A DNA stretch of 64,000 nucleotides from Tabrizicola caldifontis (GCF_004762095.1 NZ_SIJH01000003.1:124001-188000); one strand, 5' to 3'; positions 18,194 to 27,831 are shown, counted from the first letter of the stretch. The notes: generated by a model not told the origin, from the sequence alone. Numbers and translations are program-made.

Positions 18194-18209
18194 TGTAACC
18201 ATCGCTACA
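18194..18209. promoter_or_regulatory. Imperfect palindrome before the chrB-like gene
   Basis: TGTA-N8-TACA with partial symmetry inside (TGTAACCATCGCTACA), ending two bases before the first ATG at 18212. It is placed like an operator over the start region. The binding protein is unknown. Confidence 0.35.
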
Positions 18210-18211
18210 TT

Positions 18212-18766
18212 ATGAACGTGCGCATGAATGCGATCACCTGGCTCCTGATGACCTACAAGGTTCCCGCCGAACCCTCGGCAAGGCGGATCGCGATCTGGCG
18301 GAAGCTGAAGGGAATGGGCGCGGTATATCTTCAGAACGGTGTCTGCGTCCTGCCGCGCACAGATGATCATGTCCGTCGGCTGAAGATTGTCGAGAACGAC
18401 ATCGCCGAAGCCGGGGGCGAAAGCGTGATCCTGCAGACTGCGGCCCTGGACCACGCGCAAGAGGCAAAGGTCGTGGCGCGCTTCAGGGCCGAACGCGACG
18501 AAGCCTATGCCGAATTCATCGACAAGTGCGACGACTTCGAGCGCGAGGTGGCCAAGGAAATAGCTGCCGGCCACTACAGCTATGCCGAACTGGAAGAAAA
18601 TGACGTCGATCTGAAAAAGCTTCAGGGCTGGCTCGAGAAGATCGCGAAGCTTGATTTCTACGGGGCCCCGCGCGCCGAAGAGGCAGCCGCACGGCTGAAA
18701 GGCTGCGAAGCGGCGCTGGACGACTATGCCCGGCGTGTCTTCGACGCGAAGGGCGAAAACGGCTGA
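18212..18766 (+). CDS. ChrB N-terminal-domain protein
   Basis: About 184 residues; possible starts are ATG 18212 or 18224, neither with a clear ribosome site. NAITWLLMTYKVPAEPSARR, IAIWRKLKGMGAVYLQNGVC, VLP is the conserved opening of the ChrB N-terminal domain, and a long helical part (EFIDKCDDFEREVAKEIAAG) follows. ChrB proteins regulate or assist chromate resistance; the C-terminal rhodanese-like half of full-length ChrB is absent, so this is a short form. It is followed by a DUF1127 gene and an MFS transporter on the same strand, a set often seen with ChrB proteins. Confidence 0.8.
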   Translation: MNVRMNAITWLLMTYKVPAEPSARRIAIWRKLKGMGAVYLQNGVCVLPRTDDHVRRLKIVENDIAEAGGESVILQTAALDHAQEAKVVARFRAERDEAYAEFIDKCDDFEREVAKEIAAGHYSYAELEENDVDLKKLQGWLEKIAKLDFYGAPRAEEAAARLKGCEAALDDYARRVFDAKGENG

Positions 18767-18775
18767 CGAAGGAAG

Positions 18776-18973
18776 ATGGGCATGCAGACGACCAGATCCC
18801 CCGGTGCCTTCTTTCCGCATTTTCCGCCAGAGCTGTTCAAGCCTGTGCCATCCGGCCTGCTGGCCTGGGCCGACCGCCAGCGCCAGCGGGCGGCGTTGGC
18901 CCGGCTGGAAGACCGGATGCTCGCAGATATCGGCGTAAGCCGCGCCGAGGCAGAAGCCCGGCGGCATAACTGA
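18776..18973 (+). CDS. DUF1127 (YjiS-like) small protein
   Basis: A 65-residue protein whose C-terminus RAALARLEDRMLADIGVSRA, EAEARRHN is the DUF1127 signature. DUF1127 proteins are small, Arg-rich, and in alphaproteobacteria act in phosphate and carbon metabolism or stress, some by binding RNA. It begins nine bases after the chrB-like stop and is clearly co-transcribed. Confidence 0.88.
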   Translation: MGMQTTRSPGAFFPHFPPELFKPVPSGLLAWADRQRQRAALARLEDRMLADIGVSRAEAEARRHN

Positions 18974-19010
18974 TCTTCCCCGGCGGGACATCCAGACGCA
19001 GGAGGCCGCA

Positions 19011-20216
19011 ATGGCAGAGACGATGGCAGACAAGTCCCCCTCTCCCTGGCGGGGGTTGCCGGCGGGCATCTGGGCCTTGGGCTTCGTGTCGCTGCTCATG
19101 GATGTCTCGTCCGAGATGATCCACGCGCTTCTTCCGGTCTATCTGACCGTGGGCCTTGGCGCGACGGCGTTGACGGTGGGGGTGATCGAAGGCATCGCCG
19201 AGGCGACGGCGGCAATCACCAAGGTATTTTCCGGCGCCCTGTCCGATCGCATCGGCCGCCGCAAGGAACTGGCAGCGATCGGATACGGTCTGGCCGCCGT
19301 GACCAAGCCGGTCTTTCCCCTTGCGCCCTCGATCGGCTGGGTGGTGGCGGCCCGGTTCATCGACCGCGTGGGCAAGGGCATCCGAGGGGCGCCGCGCGAT
19401 GCGCTGGTGGCCGACCTGGCGCCGGAAGGACGCCGCGGGGCCGCCTTCGGCCTGCGCCAATCTCTGGATACGCTTGGCGCCTTTCTGGGCCCGCTTCTGG
19501 CCATCGCCCTGATGTGGGTCTTTGCCAACGACTTCCAGTCCGTCTTCTGGGTGGCGGTGGTTCCGGCCTTCCTGGCGCTTGGCCTGATCCTGTTTGCCGT
19601 GCAGGAACCTGCGCGGCCCGAAGGGCTGCGCAAGGTGCGCACCCCCCTTTCGCGGGCCGAATTGCGGCTTCTGGGCGGGATGTACTGGGCGGTCGTCGCG
19701 GTGGCGACGGTCTTCACCCTGGCGCGATTTTCCGAGGCATTCCTGATTCTGCGGGCGGAAGAACTGGGTCTGTCGCTGATGCTGATTCCGCTGGTTCTGG
19801 TCGGGATGAACGCGGTCTATGCACTGTCGGCCTGGCCGGCCGGGGTTCTGTCGGACCGGATGAGCCGTCCGACCCTGCTGATGGCGGGGCTTGCCCTGCT
19901 GATCGCGGCCGATCTGGTTCTGGCGCTGGCTTCCGGCTTTGTGGCCCTTAGTCTGGGCATTGCGCTCTGGGGGCTGCACATGGGGCTGACGCAGGGGCTG
20001 CTGTCGGCGCTGGTGGCCGAGGCCGTTCCGGCCGAACTGCGCGGCACGGCCTACGGCCTGTTCAATCTGATCACCGGTGGCGCGCTGCTTATGGCCAGCG
20101 TGATCGCGGGGGCCTTGTGGCAGGGCCTGGGATCAGAGGCTACCTTCCTTGCGGGCGCGGCCTTCGCCCTGATCGCCGCGCTTGGCCTTGTTCCCCTGCG
20201 CAACAGGCTGCACTGA
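19011..20216 (+). CDS. MFS transporter of the chromate-associated type
   Basis: A 401-residue, 12-helix major facilitator protein. The A-motif loop is FSGALSDRIGRRKELAAIGY between helices 2 and 3, repeated as AGVLSDRMSRPTLLMAG in the second half. DRVGKGIRGAPRDALVADLA is a strong signature of the subfamily found beside ChrB and superoxide dismutase genes in proteobacteria. The start has CAGGAGG upstream. The substrate is not known; a link to metal or oxidative stress is inference from context. Confidence 0.85.
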   Translation: MAETMADKSPSPWRGLPAGIWALGFVSLLMDVSSEMIHALLPVYLTVGLGATALTVGVIEGIAEATAAITKVFSGALSDRIGRRKELAAIGYGLAAVTKPVFPLAPSIGWVVAARFIDRVGKGIRGAPRDALVADLAPEGRRGAAFGLRQSLDTLGAFLGPLLAIALMWVFANDFQSVFWVAVVPAFLALGLILFAVQEPARPEGLRKVRTPLSRAELRLLGGMYWAVVAVATVFTLARFSEAFLILRAEELGLSLMLIPLVLVGMNAVYALSAWPAGVLSDRMSRPTLLMAGLALLIAADLVLALASGFVALSLGIALWGLHMGLTQGLLSALVAEAVPAELRGTAYGLFNLITGGALLMASVIAGALWQGLGSEATFLAGAAFALIAALGLVPLRNRLH

Positions 20217-20288
20217 CCCTGACTGCGCCCGCATATGCCCGACAGACGCGCGACAGGCGAAGGCTGACCGGGCACTGCCGGCGACAGG

Positions 20289-21161
20289 TCAGATCAGCCC
20301 GGCGTGCTTCATCGCGGCCTTGATCTTCGCCTTGGTCCCGTCGGTCACGCCCACAAGCGGCAGGCGCACCTCTTCGCTGCACAGCCCCAGCACCGACAAC
20401 GCATATTTCGCGCCGACAAGACCGGGTTCGATGAAGATCGCCTCGTGCAGCGGCATCAGCCGGTCCTGGTATTCCAGCGCCTTGGCATAGTCCCCACGCA
20501 GCGTCGCCTCCTGGAACTCGGCGCAGAGTTTCGGAGCCACGTTCGCGGTGACGCTGATGCAGCCCACCCCGCCATGGGCGTTGAATCCCAGCGCGGTCGC
20601 GTCCTCGCCCGACAGCTGGATGAAGTCCTTGCCGCAGGTGGCGCGCTGCTGGCTGACGCGCTCGATCTTGCCGGTCGCATCCTTGACGCCGATGATCCGC
20701 GGCAGCTTCGCCAGCTGGCCCATCGTCTCGGGTGTCATGTCGATGACCGACCGGCCGGGGATGTTGTAGATGATGATGGGCAGGGTGCAGCAATCATGCA
20801 GCGCGGTGTAATGCGCAATCAGGCCGGCCTGGGTGGGCTTGTTGTAATAGGGCGTGACAACCAGGGCCGCATCGGCACCCACCTTCTCGGCATGGCGGAT
20901 CAGGCTGATCCCTTCCACCGTGTTGTTCGACCCCGCCCCTGCGATCACTGGCACCCGGCCGGCAACGGCAGCCACGACTTCCTCGATCACCTTCTGGTGC
21001 TCGGCATGGCTGAGCGTCGGGCTTTCCCCCGTGGTTCCCACCGGAACGATCCCGTGCGACCCTTCGGCAATGTGCCAGTCCACCAGTTTCTTCAGCGTCA
21101 CCAGATCGAGTTCGCCGTTCTTGAACGGCGTCACCAGGGCTGGAAGGGACCCTCTGATCAT
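20289..21161 (-). CDS. dapA: 4-hydroxy-tetrahydrodipicolinate synthase
   Basis: A 290-residue aldolase-fold enzyme condensing pyruvate and aspartate semialdehyde in lysine and diaminopimelate synthesis. [17 protein letters not shown], the catalytic Tyr in [22 protein letters not shown] and the Schiff-base Lys in IIGVKDATG are all present. [14 protein letters not shown] follows. It is divergent from the lytic transglycosylase gene; 136 bases separate the two starts and should carry both promoters. Confidence 0.97.
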   Translation of the reverse strand: MIRGSLPALVTPFKNGELDLVTLKKLVDWHIAEGSHGIVPVGTTGESPTLSHAEHQKVIEEVVAAVAGRVPVIAGAGSNNTVEGISLIRHAEKVGADAALVVTPYYNKPTQAGLIAHYTALHDCCTLPIIIYNIPGRSVIDMTPETMGQLAKLPRIIGVKDATGKIERVSQQRATCGKDFIQLSGEDATALGFNAHGGVGCISVTANVAPKLCAEFQEATLRGDYAKALEYQDRLMPLHEAIFIEPGLVGAKYALSVLGLCSEEVRLPLVGVTDGTKAKIKAAMKHAGLI

Positions 21162-21297
21162 GACGCTTCTCCTGTGATGGGGCGGAATTGCCCGACTGCG
21201 CGCGACTCATAGCCGCTGGCCGGGTCAAAGCCAAGACTCCGCCCGCTGACGCAGTCGTGGGTTGTCGGCTGCGGCCCGATCAGGCAGATTCCAGACC

Positions 21298-23232
21298 ATG
21301 ACAGGCAAGAAACACCTTGGCGCGGCGCTTCTGGCGCTGGCGCTTCTGGCCATGCCGGCGCAAGCCGACAGCGTGCAGGCCATGCGCACCGCCTTGCAGG
21401 TCGCCGCAAGCAAGGACTGGGACGGCGCGCTGGCCGTGGCGCCCTCGGGCGTGGGCCGCGACGTGATCCTCTGGCAGCGCCTGCGCGCGGGCGACGGGCG
21501 GCTGGGCGACTACGAGGATTTCCTGGCCCGGCGGCCCGACTGGCCCGGCCTTGCGCTGCTGCGCGAGAAGGGCGAAGAGGCGGTGGCGCGGTCGGACGAT
21601 CCGGCCCGCGTGATCGCATGGTTCAAGGGCGCCCCGCCCCGCAGCGGCAAGGGCGCGCTGGCCTATGTGCGCGCGCTTCAGGCCCAGGGCCGGATGGCGG
21701 AAGCCGAGACCGAGGCAATGCGCGCCTGGGCCGAACTGTCCTTCACCGCCGAGGACGAGGCAGCGCTGATCGCGCTGGCGCCCGAGGCGGTGAGCTTTGT
21801 CCATGAGCTGCGGCTGGACAACCTTCTGTGGGCCGGGCGGAGGGGCGAGGCCGACCGGATGCTGCCGCGGGTCGGCAAGGACCTTCAGGCCCTGGCCAAG
21901 GCGCGGATCGCGCTTCAGGCCGAAACGCCCGGCGTGACCCAGCTGATCGAGGCGGTTCCGGCCGCGCGCAAGGGCGACGCGGGGCTCGCGTTCGACCGGT
22001 TCATCTGGCGGATGAAGCGCGACCTTTATGACGACGCGCTGCCCCTGATCCTGGAACGCTCGGCCAGCGCCGAGGCTCTGGGCCGCCCGGAAGCCTGGGC
22101 CGAACGCCGCGCGATCCTGACGCGCTGGCTGATGCGGCAGGGCCGCCCGGCGGAAGCCTACAAGGTCGCCTCGCGCCATTGGCTGCCCGAGGGCGCCGGG
22201 GCCTCCGCCTATGCCGATCTGGAGTTCCTGTCGGGCTTCATCGCGCTGCGCAGGCTGAACGACCCCGAAACCGCGCTGCGGCATTTCGAACATCTTCTGG
22301 CGGGCGTGAAGACCCCGATCAGCCTGGCCCGCGCGCATTACTGGATCGGTCGCGCCAAAGAGGCCGCAGGACAGGACGGCAGCGCGAGCTACCGTGCGGC
22401 TGCGGCGCATCAGACGGCCTATTACGGGCTTCTGGCGGCGGAACGGCTGGGGCTCAGCCTTGATGCGGGCCTGTTGTCAAATGGCCGCGCACCCGACTGG
22501 AATGAAGCCGGGTTCCGCAAGTCCTCGGTCATGGAGGCGGCCGAGCTCTTGCGCAAGGCGGGCGAGCTGGGCCTTGCCAAGCGGTTCCTGCTGCATCTTG
22601 CCGAAAGCCAGGACGCCACGGGGCTGGCGCAGATGGCCGACATGGTAACCGACTGGGGCGAGCCGCATCTTGCGGTGCTGGTCGGCAAGGCGGCCGCGGA
22701 ACGCGGGCTGATCCTGCCACGCGCCTATTACCCCATTCCGGCCTTCGTGCCCGACGGGCTGAAGGTCAGCCGGGCACTGGCACTGGCAATCGCGCGGCGG
22801 GAAAGCGAGTTCGACCCTCTGGCGCGGTCCGCCGCCGATGCGCGGGGGTTGATGCAGGTGCTGCCCGGCACCGCCAGGCTGATGGCCGGAAAGCTGGGGC
22901 TGGAACACAAGGACGGCAAGCTTACCAGCGATCCGGCCTACAACGTGACTGTGGGCGCGGCATATCTGGCCGAGATGGTGGCCGAGTTCGGGCCGTCGAT
23001 TGCCCTGATCGCTGCGGGCTACAATGCCGGTCCTGGCCGCCCGCGCCGCTGGATCCAGGAATTCGGAGATCCCCGCAGGCCGGATGTCGATGTGGTCGAC
23101 TGGGTGGAGTCGATCCCCTTCGCCGAGACGCGGACCTATGTGATGCGGGTGGCCGAAGGCGTGGTCATCTACCGCGCCAAGCTGAAGGGCGCGGTCGGGC
23201 CGGTCAGGATCACGTCCGAACTGAAGGGCTAG
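21298..23232 (+). CDS. slt: Soluble lytic murein transglycosylase (Slt family)
   Basis: A 644-residue periplasmic enzyme with a signal peptide (MTGKKHLGAALLALALLAMP, cleaved near AQA-DS). The first ~450 residues form the helical superhelix (U domain) of Slt-type enzymes. The C-terminal catalytic domain has the Glu in ALAIARRESEFDPLARS, then ADARGLMQVLPGTARLM and AGYNAGPGRPRRW. It cleaves peptidoglycan glycan strands to 1,6-anhydro products. It is followed by the palindromic region at 23242-23323. Confidence 0.94.
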   Translation: MTGKKHLGAALLALALLAMPAQADSVQAMRTALQVAASKDWDGALAVAPSGVGRDVILWQRLRAGDGRLGDYEDFLARRPDWPGLALLREKGEEAVARSDDPARVIAWFKGAPPRSGKGALAYVRALQAQGRMAEAETEAMRAWAELSFTAEDEAALIALAPEAVSFVHELRLDNLLWAGRRGEADRMLPRVGKDLQALAKARIALQAETPGVTQLIEAVPAARKGDAGLAFDRFIWRMKRDLYDDALPLILERSASAEALGRPEAWAERRAILTRWLMRQGRPAEAYKVASRHWLPEGAGASAYADLEFLSGFIALRRLNDPETALRHFEHLLAGVKTPISLARAHYWIGRAKEAAGQDGSASYRAAAAHQTAYYGLLAAERLGLSLDAGLLSNGRAPDWNEAGFRKSSVMEAAELLRKAGELGLAKRFLLHLAESQDATGLAQMADMVTDWGEPHLAVLVGKAAAERGLILPRAYYPIPAFVPDGLKVSRALALAIARRESEFDPLARSAADARGLMQVLPGTARLMAGKLGLEHKDGKLTSDPAYNVTVGAAYLAEMVAEFGPSIALIAAGYNAGPGRPRRWIQEFGDPRRPDVDVVDWVESIPFAETRTYVMRVAEGVVIYRAKLKGAVGPVRITSELKG

Positions 23233-23241
23233 GGCCGGGCG

Positions 23242-23323
23242 CCGATTTCTTCGAAGAAATCGGGCTGAAGCCTGTGCAGGCTCCGGGCGGAATTCTTCCA
23301 GAATTCCGCGTTCAGGGCACAGG
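23242..23323. repeat. Cluster of palindromes with TTCGAA and GAATTC cores
   Basis: A perfect 22-bp palindrome (23242-23263, centre TTCGAA) is followed by CGGAATTCT-TCC-AGAATTCCG at 23288-23308. These lie inside a wider pair, GCCTGTGC (from 23270) and GCACAGGC (from 23317). The whole can form nested stems after the transglycosylase gene and may end its transcript. Confidence 0.6.
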
Positions 23324-23391
23324 CCCGACAAATTCAGCCATCCGCATCGCAGGGTATGCGGGGTGGGGCCGCAGGGCTACCCTGCCCAGCC

Positions 23392-25207
23392 ATGTTGGCG
23401 CGCGCAACCGGCCTGATCCTGCCCTTGTTTCTGGCCTCTCCGGCCCTTGCCGAGATACGCGCGGTGCTGTCCGGGGTTGGCGACCATGCCCTGCTCGATG
23501 CCGATCTGCGGGGCCCACCCAATGATGTGCGCCTGATGGCCAAGACACTGATCGCGCGCGGCGTCGCCCCGGGGGCGATACGTGTGCTGCCCACCGATCC
23601 GACCGGCCTGCCCCGGGGCGTCGTGGTCGGCGCGGCAACCAGGTCTGAGATCATGGCCGCACTCGATGCCGCTGCTGCCGAATCCGGCCCGGGTGATACG
23701 CTGGTCTTCCATTTCTCGGGCCACGGCGCCCAGGCGCCAGACATGTCGGGTGACGAAGGCGGCGGCCATGAAAGATCCTGCTGTCCGCTGACGCCGCCGG
23801 CTGGAAGGGGGCGCTCGGCATGGTCGAAAACGCGATTCTGGACGACGAGTTGCAGACCTGGGCACAGGCCGCGCTGAGCCACGGGGTGCGGGTCATCGGC
23901 CTGATCGACGCGCGCCATTCGGGCACCGGCTTTCGGGCCGTCGGCGGTGCGGGTGTGACGCGGTTTGTTGACGAGGCGCAGCTTGGCATCCCGGACGATG
24001 CAGTGCCCGCACGCGGCCGACCCCTGCCACCGCTGAGCGGAGAGTTCGTCTTCCTATACTCGTCGCAATCCGACCAGCGGTCTTACGAATACCCGCTGGC
24101 AGATGGCGTCACCTGGCATGGCGAGTTCACCCTGCAACTGGCCCGAACCCTGCGCGAGGTGCCCGAGGCCAGCTGGGCCCAGGTGCTGGCCGCCACGCGC
24201 GAGGGGATGGTGCGGAGACCGGCCCGGCAGATGCCCGAAGGCGAGGGCCCGCTGCTGGAAGCGCAGGTCTTCGGCCAGGGGCTGGGCGCTGCGCGATGGA
24301 GGGGCGCGGGCGATGCACTGGCCGCAGACCTGCTGGACGGGTTGGCCGAGGGTGCCGAGGTCGCGCTTTACGCTGGCCCGGCGGGGGGAAAGCCGCTGGC
24401 GGTGATGTCGGTGACCGGGGTCTCGGCCCGCGCAGCCCGGCTGACGGGTGAGGCGCCGGAGGGCGCCCTATGGACCGATCTTGTCGCCGCACCATCTCCC
24501 CGGGGCCTGCGCCCGACCTGGTGCCGATCCTGACCGGGGGCGCCGTTGCCCTGGCCGGGGCCGATGGCGTGCTGGACCCGGCCAGGGCGGGATCGTCCCC
24601 CCGGATGGTAGCGCTGGATGGCGAAACCCCGGCACAAGCCATGGCGCGGATGCAGGATCGTGCTGCGCACGGGTTGCGCCTGCGAAAGCTGCTGGGCGGG
24701 GCTGCCGGCCGCAGCCTGACCGGAACGGTGCCGGTGACCACTGCCATCGAACGCCGCGCGGATGCAGGCGACTGCGGCACGGTTGCCGCCCCCACCCCGT
24801 ACGACCCGGCACAGGGCGTGGCACCCTGCGACCAGCTGTAGCTGACGCTGACCAACACCGGCGGCAAGGCGTAGGAGGTGACGGTACTCTGTTTCGCTGC
24901 CGACTTCTTGGTGCAACCGATCTGGCCGGTGCGCAATCCGGTCAACCGTCTGGCCCCCGGCGAAAGCTGCCGCGTCGGCCTGATGATCGAACCCGGCAGC
25001 ACCCCGGGGCTCGAGGAGATCTGGGTTCTGGCTGTCCCGGTCGATCCCGATGCCCCGCGCGTTGACCTGACGCATCTGGCCGCGCCCGGCGCGACGCGCG
25101 ACCTTGCCGGTGCCAACGCCCTGACACTGTGGCTGGAGGATCGGCTGGAACCCGACAACCGCAACCGCACTCCGGGCCGGGGACGCGCCCTTCCCGTCGC
25201 CGGATGA
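23392..25207 (+). pseudogene. Decayed secreted caspase-like (peptidase C14) protein
   Basis: Starts as MLARATGLILPLFLASPALA (signal peptide), then AVLSGVGDHALLDADLRGPP, NDVRLMAKTL and the His motif VFHFSGHGAQ. One frameshift near 23773 moves to ILLSADAAGW and VENAILDDELQTWA; the catalytic Cys motif should read DACHSGTG but is DARHSGTG, so the nucleophile is lost. A second shift near 24500 leads to PDLVPILTGGAVALAG, two in-frame TAG codons (24839 and 24872) follow, then DFLVQPIWPVRNPVNRLAPG, ESCRVGLMIEPG. The N-terminal fold is that of orthocaspases; the C-terminal part resembles their accessory domain. Continues almost directly into the trypsin-like part. Confidence 0.85.
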
Positions 25208-25211
25208 AGAC

Positions 25212-26208
25212 GTGACTGTCTCGCCCTATGCCTTTGCAAAGTCAGGCGGCAAGGCGACGCGCGCAACGATGCAGGACGCTTCCGGCGCCAAGGTGATCGG
25301 CGGCGAAGTGGCAGCCGAAGGCGCCTGGCCCTGGCAGGTGGCGCTGATCGTCGCCGACGCGGTCGGGGCGGAAAGCCAGTTCTGCGGCGGCAGCCTGGTG
25401 CTGGACCAGTGGGTGCTGACCGCTGCCCATTGCATCCACATTCAGGAACGAGACGGAGGTTTTTCCGACCTGCGGCCAGACGAGTTTTCTGTGCTTGCCG
25501 GCACCAGCGCACTGGCGCCCGGCAAGGGCGATCCGATTCCGGTCGAGGCGGAGTTCCGCCATCCCTCGTATGCGCCGGACATATTCGACTTCGACATCGC
25601 GCTGATCAAGCTGGCCCGGGCGCCCGGCGTGCCCGACAAGACCATCGAGGTGCCAGATGCCGAATATGGCAGCCTGCTGAACCGGCAGGGCGTGACGACC
25701 ATCGTCACCGGCTGGGGCCTGCAGGAGGGTGCCCGCCCCTCGCCCGAGCTGCGGCAGGCGCAGATCCAGATCCTGCACCGTAACCTCTGCAATGCGGCCC
25801 TGCTGGAGGCGAGGGCCGAGGAAACGACGGGCGGCTTTGCCTTCGCCGCACAGACCCTTGGCGTGGGCGAGGACGATGCCTATGCGGTCTGGGACGAACT
25901 GCTGGCGCAAGCCCCTGAACCGATGAGCGAGAACCTGATCTGCTTGGGCACGTTCGAAGGCGGCAGGACCAGCTGCAGCGGCGATTCCGGAGGCCCGCTG
26001 TTCGTTCCCGCTGGAGGATGGGTACTACATCCAGGCCCGGATCGTCAGCTGGGGCCTGACCGCCGCAACCGGCCGCGGCTGTGACGAGACGGCGCTGTTC
26101 TCGGCCTATACGGACGTATCGAAGTTCGTGCCCCGGCTGAACGAGGTGATCGCAGCGAACCCCCGACCCGCCCGCCTGAGGGCAGCGCGCCAAGCACGGC
26201 GGGGCTGA
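25212..26208 (+). pseudogene. Frameshifted trypsin-like (S1) serine protease domain
   Basis: VIGGEVAAEGAWPWQVALI, the His in WVLTAAHCIHI, the Asp in DIFDFDIALIKLA, and the Ser in RTSCSGDSGGPLF show a complete S1 catalytic triad. Right after that the frame is lost: the original continues one frame over from 26011 as LEDGYYIQARIVSWG, RGCDETALFSAYTDVSKFVP and stops at 26206. Upstream, the same frame is open through PFPSPDEDVTVSPYAFAKSG, with no start codon or ribosome site, so this domain was probably fused to the caspase-like part. As it stands, only a truncated product could form. Confidence 0.85.
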
Positions 26209-27027
26209 TCAGTTCGTCATCAGGTAATAGCTGTTGCGCACCCGGCCGCCGTTCTGGACGGTGATGTAGAAATACCCGTCCCAGGCCGGCGTCCAGTCGC
26301 AGTAAAGCTTGTCAGACCAGCTGACATCATAGCAGATCACGTTGCCGTTCTCATCGGTGATCGCCACATCGAGGTTCGCATCGCCATCGCCCACGACCGC
26401 CACCTCGGCGTAGGAATTGCCATAGAACGGAACCTCCCAGACATCGGTCATGCCAGCGGGCAGGCGCGACAGCCACTGCACCGCCCCGCCGATCCGCCCG
26501 CGCGAGCCCTCGGCCATGGCGGCATCGATCAGGCGCTGCATCGCCTCGTCGTCGCCGGCGAGTGCCCTGGCCTTGGCGAACATGGCATCGGCGGTCACCG
26601 GGGCATCGGCGGCGCCGTCATCATCGGTGGTGGCGCTGAAGAAGCTGGCCTTGGCCGCGCGGCGCATCTCGTCGTTCATCATCGGCGCCGGGGCGGCCGG
26701 GGCGGCGGGCGCGGCCTTCTTGCGGAAGGTGCTCTGATCACCCTCGCGGAAAGTGATGGCGGCAGGGTCAAGGGTGCCGGCCTCTGAAGTTGTCACCTCC
26801 ACCGAGGCAGCGAGCTTTGCCGCGGCAAGCACGGTCACTGCGTCGCCCTGTGCGACGCCAACGGCATGAAGTTCCTGCGCAAGGGCCATGGTGGCTGCAG
26901 CACCAGGGGCGGCGCCTTCGGCGGCCGGACCGGCATTCGTGCCGGTCTTGTCCTGGGCGATCGTTGGCACGGCCAGCGCGACAAGCGCGGTGGCGGCAAG
27001 GGCAGCGGAAAGGAATTTCAGTGTCAT
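26209..27027 (-). CDS. Exported protein with C-terminal beta-sandwich domain, paralog 1
   Basis: A 272-residue protein from ATG 27027 with a signal peptide (MTLKFLSAALAATALVALAV, PTIAQ). A helical, Ala-rich middle is followed by EGSRGRIGG and a C-terminal domain: DVWEVPFYGNSYAEVAVVGD, GDANLDVAITDENGN, CDWTPAWDGYFYITVQNGG, NSYYLMTN. The last part resembles the pre-peptidase C-terminal (PPC) domain of secreted proteases, with Asp-rich turns and aromatic strands. It abuts the protease pseudogene tail to tail (no gap between stops). Function unknown; it shares its architecture with the next two genes. Confidence 0.7.
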   Translation of the reverse strand: MTLKFLSAALAATALVALAVPTIAQDKTGTNAGPAAEGAAPGAAATMALAQELHAVGVAQGDAVTVLAAAKLAASVEVTTSEAGTLDPAAITFREGDQSTFRKKAAPAAPAAPAPMMNDEMRRAAKASFFSATTDDDGAADAPVTADAMFAKARALAGDDEAMQRLIDAAMAEGSRGRIGGAVQWLSRLPAGMTDVWEVPFYGNSYAEVAVVGDGDANLDVAITDENGNVICYDVSWSDKLYCDWTPAWDGYFYITVQNGGRVRNSYYLMTN

Positions 27028-27043
27028 CTTTGCGTCACGCGCT

Positions 27044-27718
27044 TCAGTTCCCGACAAGCCGGTAGCTGTTCACCGTGTCGCCGGCGTTGCGAATGGTGAC
27101 GGTGAAGAACCCGTTGCGCGCTGGGGTCAGGCGGCAGAGCAGCGGCTCATGGCTCGGGGGATAAACGCAGACCGTGGCGCCGTCTTCGTCTGCGATGGTC
27201 AGCGACAGCGCGCCATCGCCGTCACCGATCAGCGCGATTTCGGCTGCAACTTCTCCGAACAGGGGCAGGCGCCAGTCCTGCGTCTGACCGGGGCCAAGGT
27301 TGGCGCGCGCCTCGACGGCCGTATGCGGCGCGGCCCGCGGCAACTGGGCGTCGAGGTCATAGACCAGATCCTGCAAATCCGGATCGTCGATCGCCAGGTT
27401 GCGCGCGATGCTCAAGGCGGCCTCTCCACCCGGATCCGGCGCCGCCAGAGCACCCTGTGGGGCATCGGGCGCAATCTCGGGAGCGGGGGCCATTTCCCAG
27501 CCGGTCGCGGGGCGCAGGCTTACCCCCCGCGCAAGCCGGATCGCGGCGATCAGGGCCAGAACATCGCCATGCTGCATGGCATGGTCATGCAGGCGCTGCG
27601 CCAGCACCAGTTGCGCAGCACTGCCCGGTTCGCCCTGCGCAGCGGACGAGAGGTTCGGCCCCTCGGCAAGCGCAGGTTGGGCCAGAAGCAGAAGGACAGC
27701 AGAGAGGCGGCGCGGCAT
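27044..27718 (-). CDS. Exported protein with C-terminal beta-sandwich domain, paralog 2
   Basis: A 224-residue protein from ATG 27718, signal peptide MPRRLSAVLLLLAQPALA. It has the same plan as its neighbour: an N-terminal LVLAQRLHDHAMQHGDVLAL segment matching the MALAQELHAVGVAQGDAVTV of paralog 1, then DWRLPLFGEVAAEIALIGDG, CRLTPARNGFFTVTIRNAG, NSYRLVGN. The stop lies 17 bases from paralog 1's start. Function unknown, probably periplasmic or secreted. Confidence 0.7.
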   Translation of the reverse strand: MPRRLSAVLLLLAQPALAEGPNLSSAAQGEPGSAAQLVLAQRLHDHAMQHGDVLALIAAIRLARGVSLRPATGWEMAPAPEIAPDAPQGALAAPDPGGEAALSIARNLAIDDPDLQDLVYDLDAQLPRAAPHTAVEARANLGPGQTQDWRLPLFGEVAAEIALIGDGDGALSLTIADEDGATVCVYPPSHEPLLCRLTPARNGFFTVTIRNAGDTVNSYRLVGN

Positions 27719-27831
27719 GGTCGCGACTGTCGCAAAGCGGGCGCACGGCGGCAAGGCGGGAACGCCGCCTGCCTGGAATTTTCAGGCACCAGGATGTCGG
27801 TTCGTGACAAGAAGATAGCCGCTTTCCACGT

